64,000 nucleotides of DNA from Kyrpidia tusciae DSM 2912 (GCF_000092905.1 NC_014098.1:2728001-2792000); one strand, 5' to 3'. Numbered from the stretch's first letter, positions 53,077-62,181 are shown. The notes: generated by a model not told the origin, from the letters alone. Numbers and translations are program-made.

Positions 53077-55503
53077 TCATAAAATGCCAGTCTCCACCAC
53101 TCCCGCGGCCAGATCGGCGTACCCCCGGTCCTCTCGGTACTCCACCAGGTCGGCGGCCAGTTTAATCTCCACGTCATCCGCCAGGTTTGCCGCCACCTGC
53201 AGCGCCATCTTCGGCGGCATTGAGACGATGAACTGCTGCGTCAACGCCATGAAGCGCTTTCGGGCCACAAAGGACAGTCCCCCCATCCACGCCCGGTCCA
53301 AATACCTTTCATAAATCTCCCGGACCTCCCGGATCCCGAATTCATTCATGCGCTTCCGGATGTCCTGGAAGATCCGGCGCTCCAAGTGCCCCTCGCCCCA
53401 CGGGACAAAAATCGACACCCGCCGCGGATCCTGTTCGAAGGGCGACCAGCCGCTCACAGCACTCCACCGCCCTTGGGCCGCTTGGACCAGGGCCTTCATT
53501 TTCGCCGCGCCGCTGGAGCGGGCCGAGCATCGGGAAAAGTACTGATCCACCTCTTCGTACAGCTCGTGCTCCAGCCACTCGGCCGCCTTGCTCAAACTGC
53601 GGTCCGTCTCCTCCCGGACAATGGCGTTCTGATAGACCCAGACCCTGGAATCCTGTTCCCCGCCTCGCAAAAACGAAAAGACCACGATCTCCCCAGGCTC
53701 CCCCCCTGTCCCGTGCCGATTGACCCGCCCCGCCGCCTGAATCACCGAGGAGTAGATCGGCCGCGCCCGGTAAACTTTTTGAAAACTCACATCCACACCG
53801 GCCTCGATAATCTGGGTGGTCACCGCCCATAACCGCTGCCCCGCTCCCAAACGCTCTTTCATCTCTTCAATCCGCAGCCGCTTGTGCAAGGGCGTCATCA
53901 AGCCGTGGAGATGCAAAAGCCGCGGCTCCGAATCGGCGGGGCCCGCATCCTTCAACCTTTCAGACAGCTCTCGATAAACCCTCGCCGCATCCCCAATGGT
54001 GTTCAAAATCACGGCCAGATGCCGCGTGTCTCTCTCCCGTCCGACCAGATGATCGGCCAGCTGCTTCTCGTCCCACGGCTCAGCCACGACCCGGGCCCGG
54101 TATCGGTCCGGATAACGGATGTCAGGAGGTGCCAGGTGAATCGGGGACTCCTTCAGCCCCGGCCGGAGCGGCGGAAGGGTGGCCGTCACAAAGAGAAACG
54201 TCGCATTCATCTCCCGGGCGGCGCCCTGGATCATGGCGAGAAAAGGTTGCCAGACGGAGTCATCGACGATTTGTGGCTCGTCGACAATGACTACGGAATT
54301 CTCGAGCCCGGCCAGCCGGAGGGTTTCTTGGGCACGCTGCGCAAAAAAAGCCCGAAACATTTGGTTAAACGTCGTCGCCACCACCGGGGACTGCCAAGAT
54401 TCCAGCAAGAGAATCGCTTTGTCATCCCATTCACGGTCCTCCGTCATTGACAGAGAATGGTGCTCCATGACTTCCAGCCCCGAGGCCTTGGCGATCTCTC
54501 CCGCAGCCTGGGACAAAATCGTCAAATAAGGAGCCACATAGACAATCCTTTCTTTCCCCCGGTCCCCGGCAATCTCCAGCGCCACCCGCAGAGCCGTGAG
54601 GGTCTTCCCCAAACCCGTGGGAAGCTTCAAGACATACAAGTCTCCTTCAGGGTTTTGGCGGTATCGCTCCACCGCTTGCTGGTGCACCCGTTGGCGAAGG
54701 GCCGTCACGCCGGTGAGCCCGCCTCCCGCCAGCGTGGATCCCGCCGCCTGTCGACCCTTATCTTCGAGAAATTTTTCCAAATGCGCCAAGGCACCCTCCA
54801 GCTCTTCGCGCTGAAGCCGCCGGGGCTCGATCTGGGCCGCGTCGAATCGATCCGCGCGAATCAGGGAGGCGGTAGAGAGGCGAAGACACGAAACCGGCGC
54901 CTCCGCCTCTTCGTACCTCGCTAACACTGCCTGACCCGTCCAATCCATGTACCATTTGGCCCAAGTGTCAACAAACCCCTTGTGCCAGGCCTTCAACGAC
55001 CCCACCGTAGGAGCGGACCCGGCAACCTCCGGAAACAGCCGGCTGACCGCGTCGTGGATACCCGGGAGATCAAAGTGTTCCCATTGCGGCGGAAAGCTTC
55101 TCCAGGGCACTTCCGTTTCCTCGATATCGCCGAGCCTCCCGTGGTGGTCGAGAAGATCCCGGCACCACCACTGCACACGCCTCCGCAGCTCAGTCTTTTC
55201 CCTCCTGGGCATTTTCCAGATATTCAGCAACCGTTCGGCATAATAGGCATACAAAATGGCGCCGTATACCGAGTGCGGCGGCCCCTTCCGGGACCGCGGC
55301 GACTCAATGTACCACTGCCATTTTTCGTTTGACTTGCCAATGTCGTGCATCCAACCCGCCAGGTAATCCAGACGCTCGGCGGGCTGGCCCTGGAAATTGC
55401 CCACCCCCGATGCCACCGTTTCCAAGTGCCGGGGCAGGGGGAATTGACGTTCCCCCTCCGCAGGACGCGCCACACATTCACCAAATGGTCTTACCACAGG
55501 CAT
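53077..55503 (-). CDS. cas3: Cas3 HD nuclease-helicase, type I-B (complete locus)
   Basis: 808 residues from ATG 55503. The HD nuclease is N-terminal (H53-D54 in WMHDIGKSN, then PHSVYGA and DHHGRL). The helicase has LPTGLGKT, a DEPQ box in place of the more common DEVQ/DEVH, FVTATLPP, and TTQIIEAGVDVSF with QAAGRVNRHG. The frame stays open to 55782 but overlaps cas5; the chosen start overlaps cas5 by 13 bases, has GAGGTGG upstream and gives a family-like beginning. It is well diverged from the second locus Cas3. Confidence 0.95.
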   Translation of the reverse strand: MPVVRPFGECVARPAEGERQFPLPRHLETVASGVGNFQGQPAERLDYLAGWMHDIGKSNEKWQWYIESPRSRKGPPHSVYGAILYAYYAERLLNIWKMPRREKTELRRRVQWWCRDLLDHHGRLGDIEETEVPWRSFPPQWEHFDLPGIHDAVSRLFPEVAGSAPTVGSLKAWHKGFVDTWAKWYMDWTGQAVLARYEEAEAPVSCLRLSTASLIRADRFDAAQIEPRRLQREELEGALAHLEKFLEDKGRQAAGSTLAGGGLTGVTALRQRVHQQAVERYRQNPEGDLYVLKLPTGLGKTLTALRVALEIAGDRGKERIVYVAPYLTILSQAAGEIAKASGLEVMEHHSLSMTEDREWDDKAILLLESWQSPVVATTFNQMFRAFFAQRAQETLRLAGLENSVVIVDEPQIVDDSVWQPFLAMIQGAAREMNATFLFVTATLPPLRPGLKESPIHLAPPDIRYPDRYRARVVAEPWDEKQLADHLVGRERDTRHLAVILNTIGDAARVYRELSERLKDAGPADSEPRLLHLHGLMTPLHKRLRIEEMKERLGAGQRLWAVTTQIIEAGVDVSFQKVYRARPIYSSVIQAAGRVNRHGTGGEPGEIVVFSFLRGGEQDSRVWVYQNAIVREETDRSLSKAAEWLEHELYEEVDQYFSRCSARSSGAAKMKALVQAAQGRWSAVSGWSPFEQDPRRVSIFVPWGEGHLERRIFQDIRKRMNEFGIREVREIYERYLDRAWMGGLSFVARKRFMALTQQFIVSMPPKMALQVAANLADDVEIKLAADLVEYREDRGYADLAAGVVETGIL

Positions 55504-56195
55504 ACCACCTCGTCCCCAAGTTGCGCAAACCGGACTTTCGGCTCCGCCGGGGAGGCCGCCGGGACAAAGGAAATCGGTTGCCCCTGCACTTCGTACACCA
55601 AGTGAACCGCGCCCCGAAATCGCCGTCCGCCCAAATAATGGTAATGAACCCCTCCGATACGCCCCACCTGCAGCTTCGAATCCCCCGGGGACATCACCAA
55701 CCCCTGAACCACCTGGGTCGGCAGGACCGTTCGACAGCGATAGGTCATCCCCGGCGTCAACTCCACCTCCGGGACCTCCCAAGACCCCACGAACCGGGGA
55801 AAGGTCAGGGCAAAGGCACTCCCCAGATATGTGTGATAATGGCTTCTCCCCTCCCGGATCCGCGCCATCAATTCCTCTTGATAATCCCCGTGATAATAAA
55901 TGCGATAAGCGGGATTGACCACCAATTCAATAGAAGTAGGACGATTCATCGCCGGCCCGCTCGTCAGAAATCCCTTCCCGAGCAAGGACAATTCCTGGAG
56001 AACGGTGCGCACCGGGGACAGCAGTTGGATGCCCGCCCAAGATTCACCGCTAAACTCCGCTAATCCCAGAATCGAGCCCAGCAGTCCCCGCAGAGCTGTG
56101 CGCGTAATCACCGGATACGACGCATGAGTGGCCGTAGTATCCGGTCGTCGGAAATGAGCCAGGGTGCCCTTCAGGTCGAACACCAGCAGCCGCAT
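55491..56195 (-). CDS. cas5: Cas5, type I-B (complete locus)
   Basis: 234 residues from ATG 56195 (MRLLVFDLKGTLAHFRRPDT), with GGTGGGACAGG upstream. TALRGLLGSILGL is the typical segment after the first strand, and the tail ends GDEVVCLW. It binds the 5' handle of crRNA in Cascade. The protein has the same plan as the Cas5 at 14633 (MKVLSFRLQGKMAHFRR) with low identity. It starts about 15 bases after the cas7 stop, so it is in the same transcript. Confidence 0.92.
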   Translation of the reverse strand: MRLLVFDLKGTLAHFRRPDTTATHASYPVITRTALRGLLGSILGLAEFSGESWAGIQLLSPVRTVLQELSLLGKGFLTSGPAMNRPTSIELVVNPAYRIYYHGDYQEELMARIREGRSHYHTYLGSAFALTFPRFVGSWEVPEVELTPGMTYRCRTVLPTQVVQGLVMSPGDSKLQVGRIGGVHYHYLGGRRFRGAVHLVYEVQGQPISFVPAASPAEPKVRFAQLGDEVVCLW

Positions 56196-56210
56196 CACCT
56201 GTCCCACCTT

Positions 56211-57191
56211 TCACCATGCCGCCTGTTTCTCCCCGGGCAGCTCCCCCTTGATATCGAGGGACGGATCGATCCACCACCTCACCCGGGCCACCCGGTCCCG
56301 GTAATCCCGGAGGACCCGGCCGAGATCCTGCACATCCAGGGAGACCTCCGCCACCGAGCTCGGCCGCTCCCCGGACAACCAGACCTCTCTTTCGGGCAAC
56401 AATCGCACGTGCTCCTCGAGATAGCCGATCCGGAAGAACGGGTCCGCGTACTCCACGTGGGCAAGAAACAGCGGTTGTTGGATCCCCCGCCCCCGGGCCT
56501 GGCGGTACTGCGTGCCCTTCCACAGGGCCTCGAGCAACAAATCCACATCGTCCTCGCTCATCCCCGTCTCCCGGGCAATGGATGCGTTGATGATGCCGGG
56601 CATCACAAAGACGGCAAAGGGCAGGGTGTAGGTGGTCCAAATCGTCCCCTGTTGTTTCCCCGCGCTTTCCTCGGATTCTCCGCCCCGGCCACTCGCCTTC
56701 TCGTTGATGTCTTTACTCGGCATCACCACCGTGCCCTGGACATAGCGAGTTTCCACTGGATGAAGGGAGTGAGCCCAACCGAACTGCACCGGACCGGTGA
56801 GATGAAAGGAAGATCCCCCCACACTGTAGACCGCCCCAAACACCCGTACATCAAAAGCGCTCTCCTTCAAAATCTCATCCATATTTCCTTTGCGTCCGGA
56901 GCGCTCCTGAATCTTTTTCGCCAGACTCCCCCGCCCGAGCAACTTTCCATCCTCGGTCTTTTCTTCCCGAACGAACACAAACTTGTTTTTGCTGTCACCG
57001 CCGTCGGGATAACGGGCAAGGACGTAGTCCCGAACGTCTCGTTTGATGCTGACATCGGACAGGGAGATCCGCCCGTCCTCTTCACTGAACAGCCGCCGGG
57101 CATCGCTCTCATTTAAGGGATCCCGGTTTGGAATCCCGTCTTTCACACTCTTGACGAAAATGATTTCTCCACTGCGAAGATCTGACATCAT
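56211..57191 (-). CDS. cas7: Cas7 (Csh2-like) Cascade backbone, complete locus
   Basis: 326 residues. The start SGEIIFVKSVKDGIPNRDPL corresponds to the xNPNGDP region of Csh2, with Arg in place of Gly, then LSDVSIKRDVRDYVLAR. Later VRVFGAVYS and GPVQFGWAHSLHPVE match the family's central motif, which is also present in the second locus as GPIQITWGYSLHPVE. It forms the crRNA-coating filament. Two adjacent ATGs are possible starts, with AAGGAG upstream. It follows cas8 by 75 bases. Confidence 0.92.
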   Translation of the reverse strand: MMSDLRSGEIIFVKSVKDGIPNRDPLNESDARRLFSEEDGRISLSDVSIKRDVRDYVLARYPDGGDSKNKFVFVREEKTEDGKLLGRGSLAKKIQERSGRKGNMDEILKESAFDVRVFGAVYSVGGSSFHLTGPVQFGWAHSLHPVETRYVQGTVVMPSKDINEKASGRGGESEESAGKQQGTIWTTYTLPFAVFVMPGIINASIARETGMSEDDVDLLLEALWKGTQYRQARGRGIQQPLFLAHVEYADPFFRIGYLEEHVRLLPEREVWLSGERPSSVAEVSLDVQDLGRVLRDYRDRVARVRWWIDPSLDIKGELPGEKQAAW

Positions 57192-57266
57192 GCTTCACTC
57201 CTTCTCGACATATTTGTGGTTTATACGAAAGGCGCAAGTGGCAATCCGTGAGGATTCAACGGCCTC

Positions 57267-59375
57267 TCAAATCGCCGTTTCGCTCTCTCCTCGATCGTCC
57301 TCGGCTCCCTCGGACTTTTTGTCCGGGCGATTCAGGCAGTATCCCGCCCAAAATGCGGCCAGAAAGCCATCGGGGTCCTTGCGCAGCCCCTCCTTGTGTT
57401 CCAGAAACCCGGCCATCAAGGAGCCCAGCAGCTTTTCTAAATCCCAGACACCGATGCGATGCCGGGCGGCGTGGGTTTTTAGGTTCATGAGCCCATATTT
57501 CAGAACCACTTCTGGCGTCACCTGATTCCCAAAGGTGATGACCCGGCTCTCTAAGTAATCCTTATTTGCCTTTAAAAAATAACGTTTGCCAAACTCCCGC
57601 AGCAGATATCCACTGGCAAATCCCAGTTCCTGAACATCTTTCCAAACCGGCGGGTGGTCGACAGAGCCCTTTAGAAGTTCCAACATTTCCGGCCATGGAC
57701 GCATGGGTGCTTCCGCTCCTTTCGCAGCCAGTTTCGCCGAGTAGCGCTGGAGAAAATCCGAAAATACCAGGTCAAACAGAACTTCTTGCCGAATGTCAAA
57801 CAATTTCTGTGTATACTGGGAAGTCAACTCCCGCAATCGGGCCGCCGCCAATTCCACAAATCGCCTTCGACTCAGGGGTCGGCCATGCAGCACACTGGCC
57901 AGGGTCGCCCAGACGTGGGCCGGCCCGTAGGCTTTGGCCAACAAGCTCGGAAGAGACAAGAAGGATTCCTTCATCCTCTCCGCCAGGTCCGGGCCCAGCA
58001 GCCGCTCCCGCAACGGTTCGCTCTCTTCAAAAACCTCTCGGACAAGGTCATGTACAGACTTTGCCATGGACGGGATGATGTCTTCGATCACCGCCCGAAG
58101 ATGAATATCGGCCCGGCTGGGATCGCCAGAATAGTAGAGGATCATGAGCCGATACTCCTGGGATTCATCCACATCCGGCAGCCACATCTCCAACCCGGTC
58201 AACGTCTTGAGGTGGAGGTCCCTGGACGACTCAAAGACGACCTGATCCTGGCCCATCATTTTAGACATTTTCTGGATAAAGGCTTTTCGTTCGTCGGGGT
58301 CCATCAGCCATTCGTCCAGCACCGGCAGAGGGAGGACACCCCCATAGACGGTGGGAATGTCGGCGGCGCTGCGCATCCTTTGTTGTTTTATGCCCGACGG
58401 GCTGCTGGCAGGGGCGAAGATTTCCCGAGCCAGCGACAAGGGCATGGGCCTGGTGAGCCGATCGAACACCCGGCTCCCGTACGTCAGAGCCTTGTAGCAA
58501 CCGGGGCAAAGCGCCACCCCCTCCACCAGCCGGTCTTGGGACAACTCGGTCGCCAAGGGTCCCACCCAGGTGGTGGTGAACCAGTTCCAAGCTTTCGAAT
58601 AAGCGGAAATCACTTCCCCGGTTGCGCCGCAAAAGGCGCAGATGGCATCGTCGCCGGAGAGCCGTCCCTTTTCTTCCCCCTCGGCGATCTTGGACTCCCA
58701 GAAGCGATCCACCGTGCGCTCCAAGTCCGCCACAATCACCCGGCTCGCATTGAGAAAGCTCGGGGCCAGGATTCCTTCCCAACCCGTCCTCAGCGCATAA
58801 CTTTGGGATTCGTACCGAAAGGTGCTGCCATCGTTCATGAGGGCGAGGACCAACAAGCCAATCGCTTTCTCTTTGGCCGGAAATTCCGTAGCTTTGAAGA
58901 ATTCGTGGATCCGCTCAGAGAGTTCGTCCACCAAAGGATCCGGGAGATCCCCCGCTGCGGTTCTCTTTAGCCGGCCCCGGAGAAAAGTTTCCACCTCCGC
59001 GACGTCCTTGCGAAAGGCCTCCACGTGCTTTTCATAGAAAAGATATGCCGGAATCCCATAACGACCCTGGGGATGAAGGGGACTTCCCCCCACAGGTACC
59101 ACGAAAGGGGCGGTCCGGGCGTGTTCGTAATCCGGATACGCGATTTCTTTCGTCTTTTTCCCCTCTCGCTCGGTATGAACCTGGACCCACCGAACCCACT
59201 CCACAGCAATGGCGTTAGTCTCCGGGTCCACCTCGGCGATCACCACATGGGACAAGAAAGTCTTGGCGTTCACATCTCCAATATCGGACACCTGATCCAA
59301 AATCATCGCCGGCGGCAGTCCGCCGCTGACAAAGGGTTTACCCAGCCGAATAAGGCTCTCGATCAACATGAACAT
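57267..59375 (-). CDS. cas8b: Cas8b-type Cascade large subunit (complete locus)
   Basis: 702 residues. The N-terminus reads MFMLIESLIRLGKPFVSGGL. A zinc-type CAFCGATGEV ... CPGCYKAL pair lies in the middle, as in Csh1/Cas8b proteins. The length matches the second locus Cas8 (698), but sequence similarity is slight. It selects the PAM and opens target DNA. The start overlaps the cas6 end by about 38 bases; GTG 59378 and ATG 59375 are adjacent candidates, with GAGGAAGG upstream. No acidic tail is present, in contrast to the paralogue. Confidence 0.88.
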   Translation of the reverse strand: MFMLIESLIRLGKPFVSGGLPPAMILDQVSDIGDVNAKTFLSHVVIAEVDPETNAIAVEWVRWVQVHTEREGKKTKEIAYPDYEHARTAPFVVPVGGSPLHPQGRYGIPAYLFYEKHVEAFRKDVAEVETFLRGRLKRTAAGDLPDPLVDELSERIHEFFKATEFPAKEKAIGLLVLALMNDGSTFRYESQSYALRTGWEGILAPSFLNASRVIVADLERTVDRFWESKIAEGEEKGRLSGDDAICAFCGATGEVISAYSKAWNWFTTTWVGPLATELSQDRLVEGVALCPGCYKALTYGSRVFDRLTRPMPLSLAREIFAPASSPSGIKQQRMRSAADIPTVYGGVLPLPVLDEWLMDPDERKAFIQKMSKMMGQDQVVFESSRDLHLKTLTGLEMWLPDVDESQEYRLMILYYSGDPSRADIHLRAVIEDIIPSMAKSVHDLVREVFEESEPLRERLLGPDLAERMKESFLSLPSLLAKAYGPAHVWATLASVLHGRPLSRRRFVELAAARLRELTSQYTQKLFDIRQEVLFDLVFSDFLQRYSAKLAAKGAEAPMRPWPEMLELLKGSVDHPPVWKDVQELGFASGYLLREFGKRYFLKANKDYLESRVITFGNQVTPEVVLKYGLMNLKTHAARHRIGVWDLEKLLGSLMAGFLEHKEGLRKDPDGFLAAFWAGYCLNRPDKKSEGAEDDRGESETAI

Positions 59376-60159
59376 CACCGCCTTCCTCGGTGTACGTTTT
59401 GATCAAATCCACGCACCCGAATCCCTGGCTGTTTTTACTTCCCAAGGAAAAATCCAAAGCCAGGGAGAGGACTGCGGGTGGACCGGTCAGTTCGAACCGA
59501 CCCGAATACCCCTGCACAAAAACATCCCGGTATACGACGACAGATTTTTTCGTACGCCCCACCGGGCGGATGTCGAAGGCGAAATCCTCCTCCGGGAAGC
59601 CGATTTCGATCCCGATTTCATCCCGGGCCACCTTCACCTTTTTGCGCAGATTCTCTCGAACCACTTCGGAGAAAGAAGACTCCCTGGGGTGAAAATAAAC
59701 CGTGTACTTTCGGCCATCCGGCTTGAAAAGCGTCGAATATGCGGTGATCGGCGACAAAGTCTGGACGAGGATCCGGGAGGACTGAACTTTCGGGTTCGAG
59801 CTTTCGACCTCCGCCAGTTCCAACTCTACATTCCCCAGGCGAAGCATCGCATCCCCCAGCAACCGATCCAGCACCGCATGAGTGAATTCGGCGAGGGGAG
59901 ACACCACCACCAGCCGCACCGGGCCAAAAAACCGAATCAGTCCTTGGTCGCGAAGAACTTCGTACTTCCCCAGCAGCCGGGAAAAAGAGAACATGCGAAA
60001 CTTCCGTTTCAGATAAGAATAGCCTTCGTCGTGGAGAAACGCGGCAAAATCCTCCGGCAGGATGTGATACAGCGCCGCTTGAACGTATTCGTTGTACGTC
60101 AGCGGCAGGACAAAATCGTCCCGACCGGATGACGGCCGCATCGTAAGCACTAATCGCAA
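59338..60159 (-). CDS. cas6: Cas6 crRNA endonuclease, type I-B
   Basis: 273 residues. Double RAMP fold: LPLTYNEYVQAALYHILPED and FLHDEGYSYLKRKFRMFSFS at the N-terminus, the Gly-rich loop GSKNSQGFG (about 240-248) near the C-terminus. H43 in FLHDEG is the expected general base. It cuts the pre-crRNA eight bases upstream of each spacer, leaving the AUGGAAAC handle. The TTG at 60159 is preferred: GGAGGTG lies seven bases upstream; GTG 60177 would include that site in the gene. First gene of the operon and the only complete cas6 in the window. Confidence 0.93.
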   Translation of the reverse strand: MRLVLTMRPSSGRDDFVLPLTYNEYVQAALYHILPEDFAAFLHDEGYSYLKRKFRMFSFSRLLGKYEVLRDQGLIRFFGPVRLVVVSPLAEFTHAVLDRLLGDAMLRLGNVELELAEVESSNPKVQSSRILVQTLSPITAYSTLFKPDGRKYTVYFHPRESSFSEVVRENLRKKVKVARDEIGIEIGFPEEDFAFDIRPVGRTKKSVVVYRDVFVQGYSGRFELTGPPAVLSLALDFSLGSKNSQGFGCVDLIKTYTEEGGDVHVDREPYSAG

Positions 60160-60270
60160 CCTATTCACCTCCTTCACCTACAGGAAACCCTCGGCACCTT
60201 TGTTCTACCACATCGACAGTGACAAGATAGCTGTCAGTAAACAACTGTTCCCAGCAAATTTTTTTGGTTA

Positions 60271-60301
60271 CCCTGGGGACAGGCGCCGCTCGCCCGGGGT
60301 A
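60271..60301. other. Stem-loop in the cas6 5' leader
   Basis: ACCCTGGG (60271-60278) can pair with CCCGGGGT (60294-60301), and GACAG/CTGTC (about 60219-60238) forms a smaller stem. They lie between the predicted promoter and cas6. This operon lacks the GGTACA/TGTACC repeats of the second locus. Confidence 0.4.
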
Positions 60302-60338
60302 CATTTGTGAAGCCCGGTCTCCTCTCCCTTTTCCTTAT

Positions 60339-60367
60339 TTATGATTTAAGTTGTATGGGATTGTCAA
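60339..60367 (-). promoter_or_regulatory. Predicted promoter of the complete cas operon
   Basis: Minus strand: TTGACA (60367-60362), 17 bases, TCATAA (60344-60339), then ATAAGG. It aligns with the promoter at 18816-18789, sharing the AT-rich flanks on both sides. Confidence 0.65.
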
Positions 60368-60427
60368 CCTCTTTCAAGCAAAATTTCCTTGACCATCCAT
60401 TGTCCTTCTCTCCGGTCTCGAGAGCAT

Positions 60428-60447
60428 AAAAAAACCCCGGCAGGGGG
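60428..60447 (-). terminator. Terminator between sirtuin gene and cas promoter
   Basis: Minus strand CCCCCTGCCGGGG then seven T. The stem is short but GC-only. It separates the sirtuin transcript from the cas promoter 60 bases further on. Confidence 0.6.
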
Positions 60448-60519
60448 CGACCACGCACACGCACAGCAATTTTACCAATGCCTTATAGGAATTCTAGTGA
60501 TCACACACAAATGATAAAA

Positions 60520-60538
60520 TTTCCATTCCTGTCTAGGA
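60520..60538 (-). other. Pseudo-CRISPR-repeat in sirtuin-cas intergenic region (complete locus)
   Basis: TTTCCATTCCT (60520-60530) is identical to repeat positions 2-12 and is followed by gtcTAGG where the repeat has caTAGG. It corresponds to the element at 18967-18985; both lie just 3' of a sirtuin gene. On the minus strand the shared text after it is TTTTATCATTTG, and further on CACTAGAATTCCTA. Confidence 0.5.
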
Positions 60539-60541
60539 TAT

Positions 60542-61315
60542 CTAGATCTTGAGACCTTGAGGGTCGCCCGACTGATTCCCCATCTCCCGATCAATGGCCG
60601 CCAGCACTTCCCCGGCCCTGCCGATGAGGACCTCGTCGAACAGAGCCTGCTGGTCGGTGGGCTCGAGGTTGATGAGCACGCGTTTGCCTTGGCTGAGGGC
60701 CGGCAACTGGTTCACCGGGTAGACCTCGAGGCTGGTGCCAATCACGAGGACCAGATCGGCCGCCCGCATGGCGGTTTCCGCGGCGTTCCAGGCGTCCATG
60801 GGCAAGAGCTCCCCAAACATCACCACCCCCGGCCGAAGACGTCCCCGGCAGTGCGGACAGGGCTCGCCGCCGAGAAACTCCGCCTCTGTGGCCGGCCGTC
60901 CGCAATCCAGACAGTAAAACCGCCGCAGGGACCCGTGCAGCTCATGAACCGCCCGATTCCCGGCCATTTGGTGAAAGCCGTCGATGTTCTGGGTGGCCAC
61001 CGCCTGAAGACGGCCCGCCTTCTCCCAGCGGGCCAGGATCTCATGGCCAAGGTGGGGCCGGTGCTTTTTGATCTCGTCGATGCGCTTCCGGTAAAATTCC
61101 CGCACCCTCGGGTAATTGGTCTCCAAGGCCTCCACCGTCGCCACCTCCCGGGGGTCGACTTGGGCCCAGAGCCCGCCCTGGGAGCGAAAATCGGGAATGC
61201 CGCTCTCGGTGGACATCCCCGCCCCGGTCAGCGCCACGGCCCGGCGCGCCTTCCGAAGCCACTGCGCCACCCGGCGAATCCCGTTATCCCTCGGTTCGCG
61301 TTCCCGTTCGCCCAA
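60542..61315 (-). CDS. Sirtuin, NAD-dependent protein deacylase
   Basis: 257 residues. All class features are intact: GAGMSTESGIPDFRS, TQNIDGFH with D112, catalytic H127 in HELHGS, a zinc site CLDC...CPHC, FGELLP and GTSLEVYPVNQLP. It removes acyl groups from lysines with NAD as co-substrate in the cytoplasm. TTG start with AGGAGG ten bases upstream. About three quarters of positions match the sirtuin at 19056, much closer than the two cas sets resemble each other. It lies upstream of the complete cas operon on the same strand, separated by a terminator. Confidence 0.93.
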   Translation of the reverse strand: MGEREREPRDNGIRRVAQWLRKARRAVALTGAGMSTESGIPDFRSQGGLWAQVDPREVATVEALETNYPRVREFYRKRIDEIKKHRPHLGHEILARWEKAGRLQAVATQNIDGFHQMAGNRAVHELHGSLRRFYCLDCGRPATEAEFLGGEPCPHCRGRLRPGVVMFGELLPMDAWNAAETAMRAADLVLVIGTSLEVYPVNQLPALSQGKRVLINLEPTDQQALFDEVLIGRAGEVLAAIDREMGNQSGDPQGLKI

Positions 61316-61540
61316 CGTCGTCCCGCCTCCTATTCCAACAGGCTGAGAAAATCCGGAGCGGCCATGGTCACCCGAAATGGATCAAAAACAGCCGCCCACC
61401 CGTGTGTTTATTTTACCATGGGAGCGAGTGGGTTCACAGCCGGTGAACAGACCTCGACAAAAATCGACGATCGGGGGAGACCGCTTCTCTCTCACTGCTC
61501 TCTTGTCCATTGTCTCCGGGTTTTGGCAAAGGGATCAACT

Positions 61541-61568
61541 TTGTTCTTCCCCGCTTTTCGCGTACAAT
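61541..61568 (+). promoter_or_regulatory. Predicted promoter of the coiled-coil gene
   Basis: TTGTTC (61541-61546), 16 bases, TACAAT (61563-61568), 31 bases before the start codon. Moderate match to consensus. Confidence 0.45.
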
Positions 61569-61599
61569 AGCACCCAGGAAACCCGGGGGAGGGTGAGCC

Positions 61600-62064
61600 G
61601 TGGAACGGTTTAATGGGGAAAAGAACCAGATCATTCAGGCCATTTTGGAGCTTAGTGACATGCTGATCCAGTTCCGCAACGAGGTCCGGGAACGTTTCGC
61701 GGACATGGATCGCCGCTTTGAACAGATCGAAGTACGCTTGGATCGGCTGGAGCAGCGCCAAGATCGTATCGAGGAGCGACTGGATCGCATCGAGGAGCGG
61801 CTAGATCGCATCGAGGAGCGGCTGGATCGCGTCGAGGAGCGGCTAGATCGGGTGGAAGAGCGGCTGGATCGCGTCGAGGAGCGGCTAGGCCATGTGGAAA
61901 CAACCGTGCAAGAAATACAGGCTGACTTGACCGCGTTGAAAACCCAGGTGGACCAAATGGATACGCGACTCGCCGGTGTGGAACAGAAAGTCGAGAAGAT
62001 CCACGATCGCGTCGAATACTTGAAAGAAAAAGTCATGGAACACGACCAAGATGTTCCAGATTAA
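61600..62064 (+). CDS. Coiled-coil protein with tandem heptad repeats
   Basis: 154 residues from a GTG with GGGGGAGGGTGAG upstream. Residues about 48-97 repeat the heptad RLDRIEE or RLDRVEE seven or so times, encoded by tandem 21-bp units (GAGCGGCTGGATCGC...). The flanks (FRNEVRERFADMDRRFEQIE, VQEIQADLTALKTQVDQMDT) continue the coiled coil. There is no signal peptide or membrane segment. Such proteins form rods or dimers; function unknown. Repeat number may vary between strains by slippage. Confidence 0.8.
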   Translation: MERFNGEKNQIIQAILELSDMLIQFRNEVRERFADMDRRFEQIEVRLDRLEQRQDRIEERLDRIEERLDRIEERLDRVEERLDRVEERLDRVEERLGHVETTVQEIQADLTALKTQVDQMDTRLAGVEQKVEKIHDRVEYLKEKVMEHDQDVPD

Positions 62065-62087
62065 CCGTAAGCTTTCCGGACGGGCAT

Positions 62088-62130
62088 GACCGGTAAAGGA
62101 CCGAAAACATCGTTCGGTCCTTTACCGGTC
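62088..62130 (+). terminator. Long perfect hairpin after the coiled-coil gene
   Basis: GACCGGTAAAGGACCGAA pairs with TTCGGTCCTTTACCGGTC. An 18-bp stem, 23 bases past the stop. No T-run, so its role as terminator relies on stem strength; it could also act on both strands. Confidence 0.6.
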
Positions 62131-62181
62131 GATGCACACCCTCATTTGGCGATCCCTCGGAGTTAATTTGCCAGCGATACC

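Noticed and set aside
55504..55782. Longer Cas3 beginning at 55782
   Set aside because: That part lies inside cas5 on the same strand in another frame and has no Cas3 features; ATG 55503 with GAGGTGG fits.
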